A stretch of 64,000 bases of DNA from Mucilaginibacter sp. PAMC 26640 (lineage in GTDB: Bacteria; Bacteroidota; Bacteroidia; Sphingobacteriales; Sphingobacteriaceae), in contig CP014773.1 of assembly GCA_001596135.1 (NCBI GenBank), positions 4,650,001 through 4,714,000 on the forward strand, in the 5' to 3' direction. Each line of letters begins with the position of its first letter. Positions within the stretch are counted from its first letter, which is position 1. Below the pieces are notes generated by a model, which saw only the letters and a list, made by a program, of their open reading frames with translations, searched no databases and was not told where the DNA came from. This document shows positions 8,965-18,168 of the stretch, in pieces. The position numbers and the translations under genes are program-made.

Positions 8965-11193
8965 ATGAGTAGATACGAGGCAGATTTAACGAACTGCGAC
9001 AAGGAACCGATAAGGATACCCGGCAAGGTTCAATCGCATGGATTCTTAATAGGCGTTAGTGATGAAACCGGAAATATCACCCACGTCAGCGATAATATCA
9101 GTCAATTTATTCCTACAACACCAGCAGACCTCTTGGGTAAGAGCCTGGCAGCATTAGCCAGCGCACTGGAATTAGATATGTTAAGCAGCGAGTTCTTTTT
9201 CGATCAGCTTTTGAAAGAAAAGGGTGAGAAGCAATTACTTGAATTATTAAATCCTCACATCATAAAATTAGCCGGCGAGCCCTTTAATATAGTGGTTAGC
9301 GAATTTAAAAACGGGTATTTACTTGAATTTGAACCGGCAAGCAAACACGAATTTGATCTCCAGAAAACCCTGGGCGCAGCCATTTCCAAAATGCTTGCCG
9401 GTGAGGGTCTGGTTACTTTGCTAAATAATGCGGCGCGTGAAATTAAACGCGTAATAAATTACGACAGAGTAATGGTTTACCGGTTTGCGGAAGATGGGCA
9501 TGGCCAGGTCATTGCCGAAGAAAAGAATAACGATCTGGAGCCCTTTTTACATTTGCACTATCCCGCATCTGATATTCCAAAACAGGCACGCCAGCTTTAT
9601 AAAATCAACCTCACCAGGCTTATTGCAGACGTAAATTCGGTACCATCCGATATTATGGCATTAGCTGATACTGACGAACCGCTGGATCTAACTCATTCGG
9701 ATTTGAGGGCGGTATCGCCATTGCACATCCAATACCTGAAAAACATGGGTGTTGGTGCCAGTTTCAGCATATCGCTAATTGTAAAAGGAGAACTATGGGG
9801 ACTTATTGCATGCCACAGTTTAACACCCCGGTTTATCAATTACAATGCCCGCAGTGCCGCCAAATTAATTGGAGAAGTACTGTCATCAGCGTTGGAATAC
9901 CGGCAAGGTGAAGAAGATGTTGAAAAATTTAAGCAGTTAGCCGATTCGTCAGCGGGGGTTGTAAAAGCGATTGAAAGCGGAGAAGATATCATAGGTGCTT
10001 TAACTACCGGTGAGAAAACGCTAAAAGACATCAATAATTCTAGTGGGGCGGCTCTCATTTTTGAGGACCAGGTTTTTTGCATGGGCGATACCCCCAATGA
10101 GGCGCAGATCCGCGATCTGGCAGAATGGCTGATTAAAAATATGCAAGACGCTGTTTATACCTCGCACAACCTGTCGGAAGCATATAAGCCGGCTACCGAA
10201 TACAGCGACAAGGCAAGCGGAATTTTAGCTTGCTTGTTATCCCGAGAATTAAAAGAGATGGTTATTTGGTTCAAACCCGAAAAACTAACAGCAATTAAAT
10301 GGGCAGGCAACCCCGATAAACCGGTTGAGCTGGCAGCAAATGGCAGTATGGAGCTCACGCCAAGGAAATCGTTCGAAACCTGGGCGCAGGATGTTAAATA
10401 TACCTCAGAGCGCTGGAACCGCGCAGAAATTGCGGCGGCTATCAACATCAAGGAACATATCATTTATGCCGTAAAGCGGAAAGCCAATGAAATACGTGTA
10501 TTAAATGAAAAACTGATTCTGGCCTACGAAGAGCTGGATACTTTTAGCTATACAGTTTCGCATGATTTGCGCACTCCGCTGTCATCCATAAAAAGTTACT
10601 CAGAACTACTGCTTAGCAGCAATAGTAGCCTGGATGCCAATGCTTTGAATATTTTAGAGCGTATTAGAAAGTGTACCGATAAAATGGCCGTATTGATAAC
10701 GGAGATCTTAAATTATTCGCGTGTTGGCCGCGTGGAGGTGACTAATGTAGAGATAGATATGGCTACGATGATTCGGGACATTAAAACCGAAATCATTGAT
10801 GGTTTAAAGCCGGAAAATCTTGAACTCAGTATCGGCCAAACGCCAGCCTTACTTGGCGATAAAGTAATGATTAACCAGGTATTTAGTAACCTGATAAATA
10901 ACGCGGTAAAATATTCGCGTAATGCAAAGCCTTCCAAAGTTACCATTAACGGATACACCGTTGATAACGAGGTAATTTACGCTGTAAGTGACAATGGAAT
11001 AGGCATTGATGTAAACTACTACAACAGAGTATTTGAACTTTTTAAACGATTAGACAATGCGCAGGACATTGAAGGAACCGGTGTGGGGCTTGCTATTGTT
11101 AAACGAATAATTGAGCGGCACAACGGGCGCATATGGTTTGAGAGCAAACTAAATTTGGGAACTACTTTTTACATGGCCCTTAAGAATAATTAA
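8965..11193 (+). CDS. bphP: Bacteriophytochrome sensor histidine kinase
   Basis: A 742-residue red/far-red light sensor. The order is PAS (about 1-125), GAF (about 140-310), PHY (about 320-500), then HisKA and HATPase_c. Cys11 in LTNCDKEPIRIPG is the conserved biliverdin-attachment Cys of bacteriophytochromes. The GAF domain has the PASDIP motif at 200-205 with the chromophore-contact Asp203. The kinase shows the H-box SYTVSHDLRTP (His533), an N-box (NQVFSNLINNAVKYS), DNGIGID and GTGVGLAI. There is no fused receiver. Its stop overlaps the start of a receiver gene by one base, so the first downstream protein is the likely phospho-partner. A heme oxygenase three genes on would supply biliverdin. 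Confidence 0.95.
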   Translation: MSRYEADLTNCDKEPIRIPGKVQSHGFLIGVSDETGNITHVSDNISQFIPTTPADLLGKSLAALASALELDMLSSEFFFDQLLKEKGEKQLLELLNPHIIKLAGEPFNIVVSEFKNGYLLEFEPASKHEFDLQKTLGAAISKMLAGEGLVTLLNNAAREIKRVINYDRVMVYRFAEDGHGQVIAEEKNNDLEPFLHLHYPASDIPKQARQLYKINLTRLIADVNSVPSDIMALADTDEPLDLTHSDLRAVSPLHIQYLKNMGVGASFSISLIVKGELWGLIACHSLTPRFINYNARSAAKLIGEVLSSALEYRQGEEDVEKFKQLADSSAGVVKAIESGEDIIGALTTGEKTLKDINNSSGAALIFEDQVFCMGDTPNEAQIRDLAEWLIKNMQDAVYTSHNLSEAYKPATEYSDKASGILACLLSRELKEMVIWFKPEKLTAIKWAGNPDKPVELAANGSMELTPRKSFETWAQDVKYTSERWNRAEIAAAINIKEHIIYAVKRKANEIRVLNEKLILAYEELDTFSYTVSHDLRTPLSSIKSYSELLLSSNSSLDANALNILERIRKCTDKMAVLITEILNYSRVGRVEVTNVEIDMATMIRDIKTEIIDGLKPENLELSIGQTPALLGDKVMINQVFSNLINNAVKYSRNAKPSKVTINGYTVDNEVIYAVSDNGIGIDVNYYNRVFELFKRLDNAQDIEGTGVGLAIVKRIIERHNGRIWFESKLNLGTTFYMALKNN

Positions 11194-11597
11194 TGATAGC
11201 ACCAGATATTTTTCAAGTAGAAGACGACATTGACTTTACATTCATAATGGAATATGCTGTAAAAGAGGTAGATAAAAATATAAGTTTAAAGATCACATCC
11301 AATGGCAACGAGGCGTTAACCGCACTAAAGGGTATGGCGGAAACGGGTAAAAAGCCCGGCCTTATCCTGTTAGATTACAATTTACCGGGCCTGTCTGGAT
11401 TGGAAATTTTGAAGAGTATAAAAGAGATGCATTATTTTGATAGTGTACCTATAGTTATATTTTCAACCTCTGATAATCCCAAGGATATAGAATCCTCGAT
11501 GGCATTCGGTGCCACCGCTTTCAGAACAAAGCCAATGGGTTATCGCGCACTGGTAAATAGTTTAAAAGCTATGCAGGGCACCTGGCTGAATTATTAA
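11193..11597 (+). CDS. Single-domain response regulator, Rcp1-like partner of the phytochrome
   Basis: A 134-residue CheY-like receiver with no output domain. Acidic pocket EDD at 10-12, phospho-acceptor Asp61 in LLDYNLPGLSG, Ser/Thr switch in IFSTSDN, and Lys113 in the TKP motif are all present, so it should be phosphorylatable. Translation is coupled to the phytochrome gene: the TAA of bphP shares its last base with this ATG. Stand-alone receivers of this form are the usual partners of cyanobacterial and bacterial phytochromes. The target is unknown; it may act by protein contact or in a phosphorelay. Confidence 0.9.
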   Translation: MIAPDIFQVEDDIDFTFIMEYAVKEVDKNISLKITSNGNEALTALKGMAETGKKPGLILLDYNLPGLSGLEILKSIKEMHYFDSVPIVIFSTSDNPKDIESSMAFGATAFRTKPMGYRALVNSLKAMQGTWLNY

Positions 11598-11627
11598 CAT
11601 AACATCAACATTACCAAACATAGCACT

Positions 11628-12044
11628 ATGAAAAAAATTTTTGTGATAGAGGACGACAAAGATATCGCCGATTTCCTTGAGATTGCGTTATGCGAGCGAT
11701 ACACAGTGTTAGCCAAGCGAAACGGCACGAATCTGCTGCCGGTGCTTACCCAATTTATGCCCGATTTGATTTTGATTGACAATCAGATTGGCCAACGAAA
11801 TGCGTCGGAAATTTTAGACGAGATTCGGTCCGCAGATTATTCCTTGAAAATACCGCTGATTTTATTTTCGGGCCATCCGGACATTGCTGCAATTGCGATA
11901 AAACTAAAAGCAGATGCTTATTTGGCAAAGCCGTTTAATTTAGTTGATCTTTATAGTTGTATTGCAGCAGTTTTAGAAAAAAACGATGTAATATTCTCTC
12001 CTGTCGCATTTAACGCAGTTGGCAATGTTGCACAAACTGATTAA
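11628..12044 (+). CDS. Single-domain response regulator
   Basis: A second CheY-like protein of 138 residues, with EDD at 8-10, phospho-acceptor Asp51 in LILIDN, the switch Ser in ILFSG, and Lys101 in AKPF. No output domain. It lies 30 nt downstream of the first receiver, and its 3' end overlaps the heme oxygenase gene. The last about 20 residues extend beyond the fold without a recognisable motif. It may compete with the first receiver for the phytochrome kinase or act in a relay; which one is phosphorylated cannot be told from sequence. Confidence 0.88.
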   Translation: MKKIFVIEDDKDIADFLEIALCERYTVLAKRNGTNLLPVLTQFMPDLILIDNQIGQRNASEILDEIRSADYSLKIPLILFSGHPDIAAIAIKLKADAYLAKPFNLVDLYSCIAAVLEKNDVIFSPVAFNAVGNVAQTD

Positions 12045-12615
12045 AGAGGCAACCCGGCATCAACACGATGAACTGGAGGAAATGATGTATGTAAAAAACA
12101 TCATGGATGATTCGCTTACGTTTGAACAGTACAAAAAAGTATTAATTGGTAATTATCAAATTACGGCTTTTTACGAACAAACGCTGATTAGCGCCTTAAA
12201 TAAATCAATTGCGCTGAGGCTGGAAATCCACATGCGTATCAAAATAAATGCTTTATTAACAGACCTTCACGACCTGCACATTTCAACCGAAACGATCAAT
12301 ATTCCTGAACTGAATGAAATAGCTGCCCAAGGTTGTAACTATATTCTTGGGGGCCTTTATGTACTGGAAAGTGCTACACTTGGCGGAAATTTCACCTATC
12401 ATAAACTCAAATCTAATCCTCATCTTAAGCCTTTAAATCTTTCGTTTAGATACTACCAGGTATATAGCGAGCAGTTAATCAGTTACTGGAAGCAATTTTG
12501 TGACGTTATAAATGCACAGCCGGAAGAAACTTTTAATGAAGTAGTTGAGGGGGCAGTTTACATGTACGACCACTTTATAAAGCTACAGCGCGGCCAACAA
12601 ATTACAAACAATTAG
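12025..12615 (+). CDS. bphO: Heme oxygenase, biliverdin-producing (BphO-like)
   Basis: A 196-residue soluble all-alpha protein that should open heme to biliverdin, the chromophore of the phytochrome encoded in the same operon. The N-terminus LHKLIKEATRHQHDELEE matches the proximal helix of heme oxygenases, with His14 the likely axial ligand. The distal helix has the typical glycine-rich segment GGLYVLESATLGGN. I chose ATG 12025, two codons after a TTG, because it begins directly before the conserved helix; the start overlaps the preceding receiver gene by 20 nt, implying translational coupling. Electron donor genes are not visible nearby. Confidence 0.9.
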   Translation: MLHKLIKEATRHQHDELEEMMYVKNIMDDSLTFEQYKKVLIGNYQITAFYEQTLISALNKSIALRLEIHMRIKINALLTDLHDLHISTETINIPELNEIAAQGCNYILGGLYVLESATLGGNFTYHKLKSNPHLKPLNLSFRYYQVYSEQLISYWKQFCDVINAQPEETFNEVVEGAVYMYDHFIKLQRGQQITNN

Positions 12616-12637
12616 GATCAGGTATAAAAATTAAAAA

Positions 12638-12841
12638 ATGGATTACATTAATTACCAAACACAACTGTTTTCTGATTCGGACGTACATAGTACAACCGAA
12701 CAATTTAACAACTGGCTGGCAGAAAAAAAAAATCTCCTGGAGGTGATTTCCTCTAATATGTGCACTTATTACGATGGCGGTAAACAGGTCTTTATGATTT
12801 ATGTGCTTTTTATACTTTTCCCCGTCTCTACAAACGACTAA
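12638..12841 (+). CDS. Small hypothetical protein at the end of the phytochrome operon
   Basis: A 67-residue ORF, 22 nt after the heme oxygenase gene on the same strand, with an ATG start. I do not recognise a family with certainty. The core (TEQFNNWLAEKKNLLEVISSNM) resembles short Bacteroidota proteins with an NNWL-EK motif that are often found at operon ends. The C-terminus (QVFMIYVLFILFP) is hydrophobic and could be a short membrane segment or the core strand of a small fold. Position favours a real gene; length and lack of a known domain leave doubt. Confidence 0.45.
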   Translation: MDYINYQTQLFSDSDVHSTTEQFNNWLAEKKNLLEVISSNMCTYYDGGKQVFMIYVLFILFPVSTND

Positions 12842-13001
12842 TTATTTTTATTAAAATAGAATTAAAAAGGCGGTTAGTATTTTCGCTATTTAAAAAGGCC
12901 ATAAAAATCTGCTGTAAGTTTATTTAAACCAATGCCTAGCCTAAAACTAAAACGAATACTAATTTCAAATCGTTGATAAAGCGGTAACAATCGCCGTAAG
13001 T

Positions 13002-14561
13002 CTACTTCCCCGATATTTGGATAAACCTGCCCGAAAGATCTGGATCTGCCATTGATTTATCAAAAGGAAACATAGGCCTGATGATGCGTTTGTAAGGTAG
13101 ATGCTCTATATCCTGATCTACCCCGCCAGGTGTTAAAGCCAACAGCCAATCGGCACGCATGGCATATAACTCAGGTTCCAGGTACCCGATTTTAACAACT
13201 ACAATATCAGCTTTGCGTGGATTTAAACCCAGGCGGGTAAAGTCGATCTCTTTATGATATGGCTTTCGTTTTTTCGTAACAATAACGTGTACGCTCCCCA
13301 CTTTAACAACAACCTCAACTTCCGCATCCTTGTCGCCATATTCAATGGCTTCTACTGTGCCGGTCAGCAAAACCGGAGGGGCAAAACGCGCATCTACAGC
13401 GGCCCCTGCCCTACCTGTTACGGGCCTGCCCACACCCGCGGCAATAGCCTTTTCTACCAGCTCAGGACCGGGTATGGAAGCATAGATCAACGAGGGACCG
13501 GTGGCCTTTGTAAATTCCGGTCGTTTGAGGAGCTCAGTGAGTGTCCAGGTAGCATCGCCGGCGCCCCCTGCAGTGGGGTTATCGCCCGAGTCACTAATAA
13601 AAAAGGGATGCTTTTGGCTGGCCAAAGCTTTATTTACACAGAATTGTAGGTCACCAGTTGGAGCAACAAAAGCAAACTCTTTTCTTTTTTCCCAAAAGCT
13701 AAGTGCCAGCTGCTCGGCCGTGTTTTTAACTTTCTTTTGATCGTCACCTGTAACCATTACAACGGCCCGGTTACGCGGCTCGTCAGCCCAGGCGTAGCCT
13801 ATCCAAATGGCTGCGTCTACAATACCCTCCTGTGCGGCTGCGGGAGCAACCTGCGCGTAAATACTTTTGCCCGGCTCTATACGGGTGCTGGTTTTTTCGC
13901 CGGGCAGCAGGACAGGTACAGGGATCCAAACTTTGTAGGCAGGTTTGCCTTTGCCGCTTGTAATACGGCTGATCAAGTTAGTAACGGCACGCGCTTTTGT
14001 TTGCATGGCATCCTCGTGCGGAGCCATGCGGTAGCAGGTAATCAGATCGGTATTTTGAGCAAGCCGTTCCGAAACATTGCCGTGCAGATCCATTGATGTG
14101 GAGATAATGGTTTTAAAGCCTACAACTTTCCTGATCCGCACAATGAAATCACCTTCCGGATCATCCAGCCCAACTACGCTCATCGCTCCATGAATATCGT
14201 AATACAAGCCATCGTAAGGAAGATGTTTTTTGAGGGAGTCAAGCGTTCTGTTAACCAGCGACTCGTACGCCGCGCGCGTAACCGCTCCGCCCGGCAATGA
14301 TTTACCAACCAGCGTGGGCACCCAATTGGCTTTTTTACGTAACGCAGAATCGGCCGCCAAAAAAGGATATCTTGAAAATACCTCGTCACCATAAGTAGCA
14401 TGGAAAGCGGCTTCGTCAGTTAATGCTGGTGAAAACGTACTGGATTCGATCCCGAGTCCGGCTATAGCAATTTTGGGAAGCTTTTGAGCATGACACAGCT
14501 TAGCAGCAATGATTGAAACGAATAGGATACCAAGAATCGAAATGCTGCGGAGTCTTTTCAT
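13002..14561 (-). CDS. Secreted M81-family (MlrC-like) metallopeptidase
   Basis: A 519-residue protein with a signal peptide (MKRLRSISIL to KLCHAQ). The N-terminal half matches the M81/MlrC family, named after microcystinase C: IAIAGLGIESSTFSP, GGAVTRAAYESLVNRTLDSL, YDGLYYDIHGAM, STSMDLHGNVSERLAQNTDLI and RMAPHEDAMQTKARAV. The His and Asp residues in DIHGAM, DLHGN and PHED are likely zinc ligands. The C-terminal half has the MlrC_C features ISDSGDNPTAGGAGDATW and IGYLEPELYAMRADWLLALTPGGVDQD. Family members are best known from microcystin degradation, but most are uncharacterised, so the substrate here is unknown. It stands alone, with no mlrA, mlrB or mlrD neighbours. Confidence 0.88.
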   Translation of the reverse strand: MKRLRSISILGILFVSIIAAKLCHAQKLPKIAIAGLGIESSTFSPALTDEAAFHATYGDEVFSRYPFLAADSALRKKANWVPTLVGKSLPGGAVTRAAYESLVNRTLDSLKKHLPYDGLYYDIHGAMSVVGLDDPEGDFIVRIRKVVGFKTIISTSMDLHGNVSERLAQNTDLITCYRMAPHEDAMQTKARAVTNLISRITSGKGKPAYKVWIPVPVLLPGEKTSTRIEPGKSIYAQVAPAAAQEGIVDAAIWIGYAWADEPRNRAVVMVTGDDQKKVKNTAEQLALSFWEKRKEFAFVAPTGDLQFCVNKALASQKHPFFISDSGDNPTAGGAGDATWTLTELLKRPEFTKATGPSLIYASIPGPELVEKAIAAGVGRPVTGRAGAAVDARFAPPVLLTGTVEAIEYGDKDAEVEVVVKVGSVHVIVTKKRKPYHKEIDFTRLGLNPRKADIVVVKIGYLEPELYAMRADWLLALTPGGVDQDIEHLPYKRIIRPMFPFDKSMADPDLSGRFIQISGK

Positions 14562-14934
14562 TAAAAAGTGTTTTTACGATAAACTGAATAAACCTCAACG
14601 CGACCTGTTTGCTAATAGCCGCTTCATCACCTGTTGTTACAGTTCTTTTACCTACTGCGGTGTCTACTTTTTTTGTAGACTACCTATAGTACTAATGCCG
14701 CGCTAAAAAGCCGATACGGGTCTAAGCTCAAGGTCTTATCTGATGATTTGCGTACACAACTAAAATACATCTTTACTCTTGATGCACAACAGAAATTCGA
14801 TAAATAGTTACAACCTGGCAGGTAATTGCACCAGAGGCACCGCAGCGAGCTGTGCATTATTTTGTATTAAGTATTGCCATGGACTGCAAAGCCGTCAAGG
14901 TTCATGCCCGGTGTGTTTTTATTAATTTCAGGTG
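14562..14934. other. Intergenic region upstream of the M81 gene
   Basis: A 373-bp stretch that should hold the promoter of the minus-strand M81 gene and the end of the regulator transcript. A small inverted repeat GTCTAC-N7-GTAGAC (14662-14680) is the only structure seen; its loop is a T run on the plus strand. No clear gene, consensus promoter or strong terminator was found. Confidence 0.5.
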
Positions 14935-17913
14935 CTAGGTATGCCTCATCAGTTCACGCTGAATGTCAAATAAAAACTCAAATAAATTAATTTCGGTGGG
15001 AATTTGGAGCTTTTTACGGAGCCGATAGCGGCTGATCTCCACCCCTCTTACCGATATAGCCATAAGCTGGGCAATCTCCTTACTGGATAGATTCATGATC
15101 AGGTAAGCACAGAGTTTCAGTTCCTGCTGGTTTATACTAGGGTAGCGCTCTTTTATAATGGTTAAAAAGCCGGCGTGGACTTTATCAAAATGCACGGAGA
15201 ATTGCTCCCACTCCTCGTTTATCTTATTTTCGCCGGCCAGTAATTTTAAGATCTTTTTTATCTCCCCTGTCTCCACCACTTCTTTGCCGGATTTTTGAAG
15301 ATGCTGCAGTTCTTCCTTTACTTTAAGTAAAAACTCCTTCTTTTGCACCAGGTTTAACGCTGCGGAAGCCAACTCGGCGTTTTGAAATTCTACCTCCGAC
15401 TGCAGTTTTTCATTTTTCAGTTTCACCACTTCTTTTTCAGATCGTTCCAATTCCAACTGGTGCAGATAGGCGATCTGTCTTTGCTCCTCCTCATTCTTTT
15501 GCTGTTGAATCAATAATTCTTCTTGCTTTTTAATAGAGTGCCGTTTCTCTTGTAATTTATACAAGCAATAAAGCAATGCGCTAATACAAATCAAATATAA
15601 CAGGTAAGCGCTAATCGTTTGATACCAGGGTGGATTAATGATGAAAGCATAGGTGGCCACCGGCGATACATTATTTTGATGATTGCGGGCTTTTACTTTG
15701 AAGGTGTAATTGCCCCATGGTAAATTGGTATAATCTTTTTCAGATTTTTTGGACCATTCCGACCATTCTTTATCAAAGCCTTCTAATAGATAACTGTACT
15801 CCGCATTAGATTGCTCATCAAAAATTGGTGAGGAATATTCAAAGTGCAGGGATCTCCAGGAATAAGCTAATGATAAAACATTGGTGTCTGCCTGCCCGGC
15901 TGCATCGTTAACGCCGCCAAAGTAACCGCCATATAGCAAACTGTCTGTGCCGGATATAGCCCTAACCTTGCGAATGTAAACTTTAACGGGATGAATATTT
16001 TGCTTATAGCGGGCATAATTGATATGATAAAACCCGTTTTCACTTCCTACAAACACATTGTTGGCATCAATAGGATAAACGTTTTCAAACCCGCTTAGCA
16101 CCCGGTCATTCAGCTCGGGAATAATAGTGATAACAGGCTTTGCCGAATAGTCTGCCACGCCAAGGCTCTTACCTTCCACAAACCAGATATTACCGGCTGC
16201 ATCTTCTTTTAAATATCTTAAACTGCGCTCTCCAAATACTTTTTTAAATTGTGCGGAAGGCTTGAAACGGTCTGTGTGAATATCGTATTCATAAATACCC
16301 TTTTCAGTTGCAATCACTACCCGGCCTTTTACCTTAAATACAAAATTGTTTAGGGTTGATGGCAGGCCCTGTGCCTTTGTGTAAGTTTTAACGGCACCAT
16401 TAACGGGGTTAAGTTTATATACGCCCCGGTAAGGGTGCGATGTCCAAATAATGTGCTGATCATCTACTTGCAGAAAGCGAGCAGACTCGTAATACTTCCC
16501 TACGTTTCCCCGGTCAGCTAACTTACCCTGAGTGTTGTCAAACATCCTTACACCGTAATAGTTACCAGCAGCTATCTGCTGCTTTCCTGCATTATCCATC
16601 AGCGGCTGAAAGATCCAGAACCCGGTAGCATTATAAACGGGAGCAAATTGATTATGCAGCACCTCGAACACGCCATCGTCCCGGCCGGCAAGCAGGTGGC
16701 CATCCACCGCTGTAAGGTTCCAGGTTTGCCCTTCAGCCACTGTTTTTATACTGTTTTTGAGATAACTTAAGTCGGCAGAATTGGTTACCGGCAACCCGTA
16801 AATACCATTTGAGAGGCCAAAGTAAAGCGTGTTTTTGTAAAGCACGGTTGCAAAACCCCCACCATCTTTAAATATAGCCGGGTTAACATGTTTTACTGCA
16901 TTGTTATAGGCAATGTAATCGATGCCATTGTCCAGCCCAAGCCAAAGGTTATGATTAGCATCGGTAAATAAGCTGCGTACATTCGTGTTTTGCAGGGCTT
17001 CCTTCCGGGCAATATTTTCTATCACATTTCCGCTGTTATCAATCTGGTATATGCCGTTGTTATAAGTTCCAATAATGTATGTACTATCTTCCAGCGCGGT
17101 AGCAGCAGAAAAATGCTGGTGATTATCGATTCCTTTTACCTCAAAATATTTGAGCTTATTGCCGGTAAGCAGGAACAACCCATGTTTTGCGCTGGTAATA
17201 AGGGCCGATGAATCATTAAATTTAGATATGGAAGTAATATAAAAATCACCCGGCAGCTTGCTTTTACTGATCAATGGCTGCCATTCATTTCCGCCAAATT
17301 GCAACAACCCTTTCTCTCCGTCATGAGCAATCAGTTGATCGCCGTAACGACCCATTGATAACCACGACCGCGAATGATAGACTGTTACCTTATTTTTACT
17401 GAGCCGGATGATCTTATCGTTCGATCTGAAAAAAACTGCCTTACCCAGGCAGCAGATATCCCAGATATCAGATAACTGCTGATCTGCCTTTGGGATAAGG
17501 TTTTTTATGGAGGTAAAAACTAGCCGTCCGTTTTTTGCCGGCGAAAAATAGCCAATCTCATCCTGCCCCCCTACATAAAGCTTTTTATCTTCCCCAAATT
17601 CCAGTGAGCGCACAATGGTTTTATTCGGCAAAGGATAAAGCTGCCAGGTGGCACCATCAAAAACCAGCACCCCCTCGTTATTTGCAAAATACATGCGGCC
17701 CTGCACATCCTGGCGTATTTTCCAATTTTGCGTACCAGCATTATACTGCCTTTTTTCGTAGTTAACAGTTTTGCGCTGGCCGATATAAGCCTGCGGCATT
17801 GCTTTTTGAGCAATTGCAAGTAACAATACGAAAATCATTAGCCTTGTAAACAATGGGTTAGGTAGCTTAATCAAAATTTTAAGAGAAAATATAATTGGTG
17901 TACGAATATCCAC
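14935..17913 (-). CDS. Membrane-spanning propeller / Y_Y_Y / LuxR-type HTH regulator of the adjacent glucan locus
   Basis: A 992-residue one-protein sensor and regulator. After an N-terminal signal or membrane segment, residues about 50-680 show beta-propeller repeats of the two-component-regulator type (QNWKIRQDVQGRMYFAN, VRSLFTDANHNLWLGLDNGI). A Y_Y_Y domain follows (AEYSYLLEGFDKEWSEWS), then a transmembrane helix near 765-785, a Gln/Glu/Lys-rich coiled coil to about 880, and a LuxR-like HTH at about 932-975 (LSSKEIAQLMAISVRGVEISRYRLRKKL). No kinase or receiver domain is present, unlike hybrid two-component systems. It is divergent from the SusC gene at 18169 and probably activates that locus on binding periplasmic oligosaccharide. 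The start could instead be Met26 (17838), which also leaves a signal sequence. Confidence 0.87.
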   Translation of the reverse strand: MDIRTPIIFSLKILIKLPNPLFTRLMIFVLLLAIAQKAMPQAYIGQRKTVNYEKRQYNAGTQNWKIRQDVQGRMYFANNEGVLVFDGATWQLYPLPNKTIVRSLEFGEDKKLYVGGQDEIGYFSPAKNGRLVFTSIKNLIPKADQQLSDIWDICCLGKAVFFRSNDKIIRLSKNKVTVYHSRSWLSMGRYGDQLIAHDGEKGLLQFGGNEWQPLISKSKLPGDFYITSISKFNDSSALITSAKHGLFLLTGNKLKYFEVKGIDNHQHFSAATALEDSTYIIGTYNNGIYQIDNSGNVIENIARKEALQNTNVRSLFTDANHNLWLGLDNGIDYIAYNNAVKHVNPAIFKDGGGFATVLYKNTLYFGLSNGIYGLPVTNSADLSYLKNSIKTVAEGQTWNLTAVDGHLLAGRDDGVFEVLHNQFAPVYNATGFWIFQPLMDNAGKQQIAAGNYYGVRMFDNTQGKLADRGNVGKYYESARFLQVDDQHIIWTSHPYRGVYKLNPVNGAVKTYTKAQGLPSTLNNFVFKVKGRVVIATEKGIYEYDIHTDRFKPSAQFKKVFGERSLRYLKEDAAGNIWFVEGKSLGVADYSAKPVITIIPELNDRVLSGFENVYPIDANNVFVGSENGFYHINYARYKQNIHPVKVYIRKVRAISGTDSLLYGGYFGGVNDAAGQADTNVLSLAYSWRSLHFEYSSPIFDEQSNAEYSYLLEGFDKEWSEWSKKSEKDYTNLPWGNYTFKVKARNHQNNVSPVATYAFIINPPWYQTISAYLLYLICISALLYCLYKLQEKRHSIKKQEELLIQQQKNEEEQRQIAYLHQLELERSEKEVVKLKNEKLQSEVEFQNAELASAALNLVQKKEFLLKVKEELQHLQKSGKEVVETGEIKKILKLLAGENKINEEWEQFSVHFDKVHAGFLTIIKERYPSINQQELKLCAYLIMNLSSKEIAQLMAISVRGVEISRYRLRKKLQIPTEINLFEFLFDIQRELMRHT

Positions 17914-17985
17914 CTTTTAAATGATTTTTCAATAGTGTGTAGCAGGGATGTAGTACAAAATTTCAGTTTGAGCACCCGCCTGCTC

Positions 17986-17993
17986 TACATTTG
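17986..17993 (+). promoter_or_regulatory. Candidate -7 element (TACATTTG) for the SusC operon at 18169
   Basis: It matches TAnnTTTG, with a TTTG at 17967-17970 as a possible -33 element, although the 15-nt spacing is short. It would give a leader of about 170 nt. The region 17914-18168 also holds CAAATGTA (18060-18067), which reads TACATTTG on the minus strand and could serve the divergent regulator. Confidence 0.35.
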
Positions 17994-18168
17994 ACCCCAT
18001 AAACCAATTGCTCCGGCAAATTATAAATCAATTTTAAACCCTTAACATATGATTACAAACAAATGTATGACCCTGCATTTTTGTACCCTAAAATTTAATT
18101 ATGATTAAACTTTACTAAAACCTAAGTAACACCAACAGACCAATTATTTAATTTTCAATTAAACCTTT

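Noticed and set aside
12874..12962. TTAGTATT and AATACTAA as a terminator for the M81 gene
   Set aside because: The arms are 8 bp and about 73 nt apart, too far for a convincing terminator.
14509..14706. 65-codon ORF upstream of the M81 gene
   Set aside because: Overlaps the M81 signal-peptide coding region on the other strand and has no recognisable features.
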